Positions 54,701 to 61,311 of a stretch of DNA of 64,000 bases are shown here, one piece after another. Numbering within the stretch: position 1 is the first letter of the stretch; every line of letters begins with the position of its first letter. The translations under genes were made by a program, and so were the position numbers. Source of the DNA: Sanderia malayensis (lineage: Eukaryota; Cnidaria; Scyphozoa; Semaeostomeae; Pelagiidae); the NCBI GenBank assembly GCA_013076295.1, contig RQOL01000531.1:1984001-2048000 (forward strand), given 5' to 3'. Under the pieces are notes generated by a model that saw only the letters and a program-made list of their open reading frames with translations, was not told where the DNA came from and did not search any database.

Positions 54701-57039
54701 AATTTTCTCAACGAATGATGGATCTTCAGCGCCATGTTCATTTGTACTTGCAATACATGTCATGATAAATTCGTCGTCCATAACACCTTCAACAATCTCA
54801 TGTGGTTTTGTACCAGCATCAAATATAACAGCAGGTCTCCCATACTCAGGTATTCTTTCTGACGGAGCAATAGAACCTTCAAAATCTGCTTCTGACTCTG
54901 TAGACCAGTGGCAGCAACCAGGTTGATCATCATCGCTTTCAATACCATGAGGGTCATAAACTTCGCTATCATCGTAGGCCATGAGCTCGTCATATTCTTC
55001 AGCTGACAACTCAGACAATGAAGAAATATCACTTATGCTTTCGCTATCAGAAAAATCGCTCTCGGTTTTGATATTCATCGTATTTCAGATAAATGAATCA
55101 GAAGTTCACGATAAGATATTTCTGATTTTGTAATGCAATGTCGGTCTGAACAGTTAAGTTTTTCATTATCGTAATCACTATTTTGAATTTCGCGCCAAAA
55201 CTGTAACAAAATAAAGCTCAGCCCCAGGCCTCTAAATAATAATATAGTCGTAAAAACTCCAATTTTTGCCCCCCAAACATAAAAATTTCACAAAATAAAT
55301 TCAATATTCGAATTCAGCGCCCGAAAATTGTACTTCTCACCAAATTTGATGCAAATTGGACGAGTTTCAAAATTTGCATTTTGCCCCCTTTACCCCATTT
55401 TTTGCCCCCAAAACATCAAAATTTCAAAAAATAAATTCGATATTCGAATTCAGCGCCCCAAAATTGTACTTTTCACCAAATTTGATGGAAATTGGACGAG
55501 TTTCAAAATTTGCATTTTGCCCCCTTTTACCCCATTTTTTGCCCCCAAAACATCAAAATTTCAAAAAATAAATTCGATATTCGAATTCAGCGCCCCAAAA
55601 TTGTACTTTTCACCGAGTTTCAGCCAATTTTAATCAAATTGGGTTTTTCATGATTTTTGCTTCTACTGGGACCTACTGGGACGCTGGGCATGAGAGGGTT
55701 AAGGCGTAAAAACTCAACTAAACTCGGTAGACAGAACACAATGAAATAAGTTGTAGCCTTAAGTTTCACGATCCTCAGACCACTAGTTAAAAGCATGCCG
55801 CTAGTATACGGACTCAGTTGAAAATAGAGCAAAATGAAAAAAGTTTTCACTCACCAATTTCAGAGTGGCAATAAGTCTGTAGACGTCGGCCATATCAGCC
55901 ACACACAGCAATCTTGTTATGGCAGCAAGCAGGGCTCTAGCAGCTCTGATCATCACGCTTCTTTTCGCCGACGAACATGGGTCAGCTGCAAAATCAGTCG
56001 AAGCTGCTCTCATTGTATCTCCCGCAGAACGAGCTTCTTTGCATGCTTCAAGCATAGGTTCCTTGATCTCTGGGAAATCATTTGCAATACTTTCACCAAC
56101 GACAACAAGACGCTCTGTTGCTTCGTCAATCTCTTTAGCAAGCTGACTTGCTTTTTTGGATTTTCCTGATTTGGATTTTCTTTGATGATTCACAAGAGTT
56201 GTCACCTGTGATTGCCAAAACACAAATCAACGTTCTATTCATTAACTTTCAGGCTTGTAAAACTTATAATAAGACTAACCTTATATTCTTAGCCATGTTC
56301 AATGAAACAAGTAGGGATGCAAAGAAGCAAAGGTTCTAGGAGACATAAAAGGGGACATCTCGGGATGGCATTGCTTCAAAGTTTAGTACAATAGCTACAT
56401 TTAAAGCAGTTTCTTTTCACTGATCTAGAATGGGAGTCGGGACGCATTTTTTAAGAAAGTATTTTGTCTAAACCAGTTAGGAAAGGTTCTCAAATGCATG
56501 CAATATGGAAACCATTAAAAAAATTCTCAACTCAGTGTTAAGCAGATATTCTGTCTCGCCATTTACAATAAGCGGATCCACCCAACGAGCCAGACAATCA
56601 ACAAGTGAATGGGTTGAACCAGGTGACGCACACACTACAATTGTTAATCATGATAATCGCAAATCGTAAACAACATGAAGCTTTCTCTACCATGGCGTCT
56701 CAAATACTCCCATCAAAATTTAATTTCCCATCAGTATCTACCTGACAGGGTCTATTTTCTCTTACTCAATCTTCACAATAACCACCATACATAATACGTG
56801 GGTTTTGTATTTATTCAAAATTTAATGAAATGCCATGTTGCCAGAGTCATGCCACTACATTACGTCAGGGTTTAACAGTATTGTCTTGCAAAGGCCTAAG
56901 CAAATGTACAATCTTTTACCTGGTGAACCAAAGGCTCTAAAGTCTTCTCCACTGATCTGGTTCGGATTTCCACAGCTTTGGGGTCCCATTTAACCTTCGA
57001 AGCCTCAACCTTGAAGTCTGTGTAAGTTTTAGTAGACAT
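43305..57039 (-). CDS. CTNNA: Alpha-catenin with two inserted ILEI/PANDER-type domains, 25 exons
   Basis: Twenty-five exons sum to exactly 1,257 codons plus stop; vertebrate alpha-catenins have about 906. The start ATG is 57039-57037. Colinear landmarks include VKWDPKAVEIRTRSVEKTLE (beta-catenin-binding N-terminus), ARALLAAITRLLCVADMADV, SSCTRDNSRERLLAECN, AVDDITTIDDFLAVS, VSKWDDQSNDIIVLAKKMCM, DLLAYLQRIALYSHQL and VKWKMKAPEKKPLIK. Alpha-catenin links the cadherin/beta-catenin complex to actin through N (dimer/beta-catenin), M (vinculin-binding) and C-terminal actin-binding domains. The extra length is almost entirely four exons between M and the actin-binding domain, residues about 675-987, encoding two ILEI-type domains. 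Block entries below give coordinates. Intron 2 hosts a piggyBac element. Orthology is certain; the insertion is the novelty. Confidence 0.95.
43976..44155. repeat. Tandem repeat, three copies of about 60 bp
   Basis: Units share GTATAGTGTGTTAGGTT and ATGCTATAGCATGGTATA, the latter containing a short palindrome. It lies in the alpha-catenin intron between exons 44192-44326 and 43696-43806. Confidence 0.85.
45904..45984. repeat. MITE-like foldback with TACAGTGGACC ends
   Basis: TACAGTGGACCCTCG at the left pairs imperfectly with CGAGATTCGACTGTA at the right. The ends resemble pogo/Tigger-type elements. It lies between alpha-catenin exons 46220-46426 and 45648-45775. Confidence 0.5.
46220..47005 (-). 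CDS. CTNNA: Alpha-catenin exons 17-18: second inserted ILEI/PANDER-type domain
   Basis: Exons are 46736-47005 and 46220-46426, about 159 residues (829-987). It parallels the first module: ASIKINGIERS, then FNVVVLDSAGNYLVSKHFDT, MAEFLDDLPSERMVCVASLE, VKEALIRVGA and SFALLGYTGEEK. The internal intron is at the same place as in the first module (just after the Gly that follows the QDTT or LEAL stretch), and both exons are phase 1-1. The conserved Trp of SWAF is Phe here. The two modules look like a tandem duplication of a two-exon unit. The donor of exon 46736-47005 is GTCAGT, slightly weak. Confidence 0.86.
47125..47864 (-). CDS. CTNNA: Alpha-catenin exons 15-16: first inserted ILEI/PANDER-type domain
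   Basis: Exons are 47607-47864 and 47125-47328, about 154 residues (675-828). The sequence shows the family hallmarks known from FAM3 cytokines, POMGnT1 stem, TMEM2 and CEMIP: GEASIIVNGIE, then HNVVVLDEIGNVVSTRSFNT, then MARFLDDIPDEYIALIAVQD, then AEAALKKLGA and SWAFAGFKGA. Both exons start and end in phase 1 with GT..AG junctions, and neither has a start or stop codon of its own. No signal peptide or membrane segment is near. In known proteins this fold is secreted or lumenal, and in POMGnT1 it binds carbohydrate. Its task in a cytoplasmic catenin is unknown. Confidence 0.88.
47881..48027. repeat. ATCAGA-type microsatellite
   Basis: Repeats of AGAATCAGAATCAGTATC fill the start of the intron between alpha-catenin exons 48094-48226 and 47607-47864. 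The Ile/Arg-rich plus-strand frame across it is an artefact. Confidence 0.9.
48094..48796 (-). CDS. CTNNA: Alpha-catenin exons 12-14: end of M domain and acidic linker
   Basis: Exons are 48693-48796, 48560-48607 and 48094-48226. The first two read MPQFAEYVDASVDALTNDPS and VYEGIRDIRKAVMMKR, matching the end of the human M domain. The third is an acidic/charged linker (DEEDGQMDEEEEEVDQG, then ADAQARQREKAAYEQLKAG) that ends on one base of a Gly codon. It takes the place of the human acidic linker before the actin-binding domain, and it is where the inserted domains attach. Confidence 0.9.
48447..48533. repeat. 87-bp foldback with ACTTTAAAG ends and GAAACTTTCGCGA arms
   Basis: ACTTTAAAG at the left and CTTTAAAGT at the right bracket GAAACTTTCGCGA and its reverse complement TCGCGAAAGTTTC. 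The left arm carries an internal second copy of AACTTTCGCGA. It looks like a very short MITE in an alpha-catenin intron. Confidence 0.65.
49037..57039 (-). CDS. CTNNA: Alpha-catenin exons 1-11: N-terminal and M domains
   Basis: Exons are 56920-57039, 55855-56205, 52486-52605, 52264-52353, 51641-51814, 51135-51338, 50897-50971, 50574-50726, 50141-50233, 49665-49821 and 49037-49237. They encode residues 1-579. Apart from the first exon (start-variable N-terminus) each aligns along its length to human alpha-catenin, for example KDPRRKDEMAAARATLKKSS, DHVSDSFLATNVPLMLLIEA and ILEDVNKCIEAL. Most junctions are phase 0. Confidence 0.95.
51406..51474. repeat. Short tandem repeat, AACAACATAAGCACAGT units
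   Basis: Three to four copies of a 17-18 bp unit in the alpha-catenin intron between exons 51641-51814 and 51135-51338. Confidence 0.8.
52744..55698 (-). mobile_element. piggyBac-type DNA transposon, 2,955 bp, structurally complete
   Basis: The element starts CCCTCTCATGCCCAGCGTCC and ends with its reverse complement GGACGCTGGGCATGAGAGGG. It is flanked on both sides by TTAA (52740-52743 and 55699-55702), the piggyBac target. Terminal repeats continue as near-identical sequence for well over 100 bases and contain repeated units with GAATTCGAATATCGAATTT, two at the left end and three at the right. One uninterrupted transposase frame lies inside on the minus strand. It sits in intron 2 of alpha-catenin in the same orientation as the gene. 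Confidence 0.93.
53237..55078 (-). CDS. piggyBac transposase, 613 residues, intact frame
   Basis: A single exon from ATG 55078-55076 to the stop at 53237. The N-terminal 70 residues are acidic and Ser-rich. The DDE core shows Asp candidates at MCVDEG (D234), VVMDSGFPT (D317) and TYWNDNNVVV (D382), the three positions expected for piggyBac catalysis. The C-terminus has a cysteine-rich domain (CRICHKKTSFCCKKC, then CSNTRGRDCWNKFH), which in piggyBac binds the terminal repeats. The protein would cut at the element ends and paste into TTAA sites without leaving a footprint. No stop or frameshift is visible, and the ends are intact, so the copy may be recent or active. Activity is inferred only from structure. 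Confidence 0.93.
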   Translation of the reverse strand: MNIKTESDFSDSESISDISSLSELSAEEYDELMAYDDSEVYDPHGIESDDDQPGCCHWSTESEADFEGSIAPSERIPEYGRPAVIFDAGTKPHEIVEGVMDDEFIMTCIASTNEHGAEDPSFVEKIGEISKDEAGIRFVRGFFAIKWHLRLLGYRQYRWAWSEDPLQSQPEIKKTMSHEVFRLMLKHFRVVKASSLPPKDHPDYHPLQNINSGVEYLRQKSLSKWTVGWKMCVDEGRVTSKSKRNPYKIRNPDKPIRMGWTICKVSDKGANGGNYVANHVVKVGKKTYKTSGNGKNYDIVEQLISEFKDSGRLVVMDSGFPTIKLMEDTKNKWHTRLIATQRGNTAHFPCSHKDNLSSARQFVRGFSKSLHKGFLNITYWNDNNVVVFLDNDIKSGQQYWEPVEVNQGREKVIIHMPRVAALYREMYGWVDRTNQQLSYYNAEFRSVRKQNRIFDSLCEMYVLVNGHTLWRNSTNFHEQLSKNALSQSSFRFEVIRIWYAKFKMYHGRMPVLHYPSDKPRGKKRSLESALASPRKGRHEEKRISAEESSSKEKRLKCRICHKKTSFCCKKCSGPGDPFALCSNTRGRDCWNKFHAAREFDLPSSQSQENEEEI

Positions 57040-57927
57040 TTTACCGCAATTTTACAACACAAACTTCATAATTTTCAAGCAAGATCAACAATATTTCAAG
57101 CGAAGAAGCAGGGCAGGAAGAGTGGGTGGGGCAGTTTGGAATGTTTTCACAAACCAGCCAATCACAAGCGCTGAACTTGAGTCTTAGCCAATCAAATCAA
57201 ACCATCTCATGGCTTACTCACAGTTGACGAATTTTCGCAAGGTGGGAGGAACTAGGTACATAACCAGTGTCAATGGTAGACATTGAATGAATAATTCCGA
57301 AATTAGATACTTTAAGATAATAAGACAGTTTTTCAATGATTTGTGTGTCATTTATTTTGATTCAGCCAGCTAATAATGCTTTTAGCATTTACAATAATCA
57401 ATCATAATATATCATAAATCTGTTTATATATATACTCAATAAATAACTCATTATGCATAAAACTGTGCCACACACTTCAATAAAATCATATTTTGTCAAC
57501 GAAATAATTTGAAATAAAGTGATGATGAAATCTTAGAATTAACAATGCACCACACGTGTATGTATGAGATTACAATCAGTGGTTATAAATATTTAAGGAA
57601 AAAGTACAACCCAATGTAAATTAAATTGCTACGGCTCCTGAAAACTACTGCACGTCACCCCCATAAATCTGGGTCAACAAGCTTATCAATGTAGAATTCA
57701 GGAGCAATTTGAGAAACCTAAAGGTACACAACAAGTTCGGGGGTCATTTGGCGTTGTACGGTGCAAAAGTGCTATAATAATCGCCAATTTCTAGTCCCGA
57801 TCAAAATTTCAAGAACTTGTGTGCCACAACATAGCTACGTAGCCCAATCAAGACCACCTTCTCTATGCATATTAATAGAAGGTCTAGCCAGTGGCCCTCT
57901 ATCCTCCTTTAATGCTTATTTATTTAT
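57040..57927. other. Intergenic between alpha-catenin start and Emx 3' end
   Basis: About 890 bases, the alpha-catenin promoter on the left and the Emx 3' flank on the right. AATAAA on the minus strand lies immediately after the Emx stop (TTTATT near 57922). No gene. Confidence 0.55.
57158..57192. promoter_or_regulatory. Paired CCAAT boxes upstream of alpha-catenin
   Basis: AGCCAATCA occurs at 57156-57164 and AGCCAATCAA at 57186-57195, a 30-base spacing, 120-155 bases upstream of the alpha-catenin start codon. NF-Y-type CCAAT pairs are common in broadly expressed promoters. Motif and position only. Confidence 0.4.
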
Positions 57928-60900
57928 TTAATGCACCTTGTCTTGTTCGAAGTGAAAGTGAGTATCATCCGAATCGCTGCTACTGCTGGAGCATTGCGCT
58001 TCGCTTGCCTGCGTCTCCATTAGCCATTTTCTGATGTGATGTTCGCCTTTTCTCTTCACAGTTTTACTCTTGCCGAGGTCTTCGAATTCCTTGTCTTGTT
58101 TATACTTTGTGCGCCGATTTTGAAACCATATCTTGACCTGTTTGGTGGCGAAAAGAAACTTTTTAGAACTCTTGTATCTTCGCCAAACAAAGCATGTAAA
58201 CGTCTTAGCTTTCTCTTGCATTGGCTTCGAGCTCCAACTCTAACAAACTCGACCCAGACCCTCCTCTATATCGAACTAATTTTTCTGATTGGATATTTCA
58301 ATAAAAAAACTCTCTCCCCCTCTTTCATCTATCTCTAACGCCTCTATCTATATATCTTAAATTAAGTCTTCATATTATTCAAGATATATAGAACTCCGTA
58401 ATAGAATTGACTATTGGATTGTCTCTATTGCATTGCATAGTCTCCATTATACTGCAACCTTCTGTCAAACTGCATAGTCGCATTGTATTATGCTGTAATT
58501 GTAGCGCACTTTTACCTGGGACTCGTTTAGGCCAAGTTCTTCTGCCAACTGTTTTCGTTCGTCGCCTACAATATAGTGACTGGATTTGAATCGTTTCTCG
58601 AGAACTTTCAACTGGGAGCGAGTGAAGGTCGTGCGTATCCTTCTGCCTCCATGGTGGTGATGTTGATGCGAGGCCATGAGGTCTGGGCGCGAATAGCCAG
58701 CAGAGAAAGCAGGCATCAAACCTAACAGAAAAATAAGCGCAATTTTAGAACATTAGGAATGCAACAGAAAGCTAGGAATGCAAGATGGTCTGCTTAAAAT
58801 GGCTTTCTTCCTCTGCGTGTAAAGGCAATAATATTCAATCTATCCCTCTAGAGCGCTGCATAGGACAGTCCTATAGTTCAAAATATCAGGGCCAATGGGA
58901 AATATGTAAAATAACAAGTTAATTGTACTCCTTCCTGGACAAAAATCAAAGAAAGGTTTTCAAATATTCTTTCTGGCATAGGATGTCCCAGGCTACGGGG
59001 CATAAGTAAGATCACCTGGCTCCCAAAATTCATTCATTCATTCGCTTATTCCTTCATTCATTAATTCATTCATTTTATCATTCATTCATTCATTCATTCG
59101 TAAGCCTTCAGAGAACAGGATAGCCTTATCATTCATCAAAGGTAACATAAATACAACAACGTATCAAGTCAGCAAACATAAATAGGGGGGTGGGATGAGA
59201 GCGGGTGCTGCTGACAGGATGTTCAATGTTCAAGTCCTGACACGTTAAAGTCCAGCCACGTCATGAACAGCAGCCTACTTGTAAGTCAAGAGCTCAGGTG
59301 ACAATCGTAGAATTTGTGAGAGTAAATGATACATTGATACATCCTGATAATTAACGTGGTAATTTGCAACTTCATCATGCATGATTAGCACGTTTAATGG
59401 TTAATCGGGAATATCTTTAGAGCAATATGTAGTGCTTAATTATGTTTTTCAGTGCTCGGAAATTGAGAACAACAAGCAAATTGTTGCATGCCATTCTGAT
59501 GACATCACTAACGATATTATAGGACCAAGGTAACGCTTACGTTCTGGGTTAAACGCTAAAAGGCAGTTTCCATCCACGCCCATAACCTTTGGATCCTGCT
59601 CGCGTGAACAATGCAAATAGTCCATATTGTTTACCATAATTGGTAATAACGTAATTTCGTAGAACATATTTGAAATTGCATTTACAGTAGCAACAAAACT
59701 TATTTTTGTTCTTAATTGGGGTGATTAGAATAATTGATGCAATTAGATTTGATAACTAATTTTCTAATTGTATGTTTGTGGTGAATATTAATTCACACGA
59801 GAATTCTCCAAAAGTAAAAACTCTTTAACATATTGTCCCACTATTGCATGGCCTTTACAACATCTTTCTGAGCCCAATTAGCTATAAATCAATTCATTAG
59901 AGTTGTAGTAAATATATGGGGCTAGCGTTAGAGTGAACGGTAAGAACCTGGTTCTTGTAGAGAACATAGTCAATAGAAAGGGGACAACCCCAAGTGTCCG
60001 CTTTCTCTTGACTATGTAAGAAAACAAACCCAAGTTCCCCATTTTTTCCTTCAAGACCAGTGTATTGTCTAAGTTAATTACAAAACACACCGCAATTTTG
60101 ACTCAGCATATCGAGCATTCACAGATCTAAGAAACCTGTTTGTGTCATCGAAGTCAAGCTCTTTAAGCCAAAAGCATACCATTGAATTGAAGGTTAGAGA
60201 GTCACAGTAAAAACCCGCATATAAGAACCAATGGATTAAGAACTTCCAGGTTGATATTTCTGCTAGAAAACACCCTATCCACCATGGTAACAAATATATC
60301 CTCAAGTAGAAGAAAGAGCACGATATTATAAAAACGCATACCTGATTGCATGATGTATCGAGCAGGGGGCATCTCTGGTGCCACGACGTGGGGATTAAAA
60401 GCAGGGAAATATCGATACTTCTCACTGCCAGCTATCACAGCAACGGCATTATTCATGTGTTGATAATGTGCTTTCATAATTCGGGCATCAATGCCAATCG
60501 ATTTATTAGCAGTAGTGGCAGTAGCTTCTGTCGTTGTGAATCTAGGCACTGCAGGGGCAAGAGGGGACCCTGCTTCACGAGCATGCGCATTACATTGACG
60601 CGTCGGTGAGCTACGATGGTGATGTGAATGACGGCTTTGATGATAATCGCACTTGCGTTGCTGTTGCTCGCAGATCTCACGACTGCCGTTGCTGCCGGCA
60701 CGCAACTGTTGTTGCATTGCCATACCTGTGGCCGCAGTCAATGGAACAGGCATCACTGTGGTGTTAACGAAATCAGCAATAGTAGCAGTTGGTGGCATCA
60801 CGTGATGGTGGGGATACTGCGCAAGCTCAGATGCAGCATCGCAATCCGAAGACATCTTCTTCAACCATTCTTGCTCATTACCACTATCACTACCATCATC

Positions 60901-61311
60901 ATTACCTTCGTTCTTGCACTGTAAATGCTGATAGGGGCATTTCACGTGCTCGCATGAGCATTTCTTGTTCGCTGCTGGCACTGCGGTTGATAGCAATGCG
61001 TCTGGTCTTATAACACCACCAAAATACAACGATGAAGGGTGTTGCAATTGCAGTAGATGTTTCTCGTACCCAACAACTGCATTGGGTTGTTGTCTTCTAT
61101 TGACAGCGTTCGTCACATCTAGAAATCGCCCATTTTCACCGCTCGGTGACAGCGAACCGTGCTTGTGGTGACCATGACGCCGATCGTTGAATCTCACTTC
61201 GATTTCTTCTCGTTTGTCGGCAATGTTGTCCTTATCATTGCCGTTACCTATCAATGACTTGATATCAAAAGCAGTTTTTCGTATCTTCGGCCTGTGTTCT
61301 GCACTTATCAT
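57928..61311 (-). CDS. EMX: Emx (empty spiracles-type) homeobox transcription factor, 3 exons
   Basis: Exons are 60342-61311, 58516-58721 and 57928-58137, summing to exactly 461 codons plus stop. The homeodomain (about residues 349-408) reads [19 protein letters not shown], then [19 protein letters not shown], then [14 protein letters not shown]. The Emx-specific signs are the HYxVGxERKQLA stretch, the downstream [14 protein letters not shown] (vertebrate KGSHHINRWRIATK) and the N-terminal FDIKSLIG (vertebrate FTIESLV). The intron before VKIWFQ is at the usual homeodomain helix-3 site. Emx proteins pattern the anterior head and brain in animals. The N-terminal exon is much longer than in vertebrate EMX (about 250 residues in total) and has a Cys/His cluster at residues 118-132. 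ATG 61311 is the first in frame; an upstream in-frame TTG is less likely. Confidence 0.88.
59030..59100. repeat. TTCA tetranucleotide microsatellite
   Basis: An interrupted (TTCA)n run in Emx intron 1. Confidence 0.9.
59964..60017. repeat. 54-base hairpin, 23-base arms with 2 mismatches
   Basis: 59964-59986 (ACATAGTCAATAGAAAGG and five more bases) pairs with 59995-60017 around an 8-base loop ACCCCAAG. The two unpaired positions are T/C at 59974 and G/G at 59981. It is inside Emx intron 1 and could be a decayed foldback element or a structured RNA. Confidence 0.7.

Larger units (their letters stand above)
58722..60341. other. Emx intron 1, 1.6 kb
   Basis: It holds a TTCA-type microsatellite at 59030-59100 and a strong short hairpin at 59964-60017. 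The open frames at 59449-59667 and 59878-60090 have no splice support. No hidden exon is recognised. Confidence 0.55.

Noticed and set aside
43305..57039. Vinculin in place of alpha-catenin
   Set aside because: The exon series follows alpha-catenin without the extra vinculin head repeats and proline-rich strap, and the N-terminus and actin-binding tail match alpha-catenin closely.
57928..61311. Vax or Not homeobox gene in place of Emx
   Set aside because: The [12 protein letters not shown] stretch could fit Vax or Not loosely, but the post-homeodomain KGEHHIRKW motif and the N-terminal FDIKSLIG fit Emx best.
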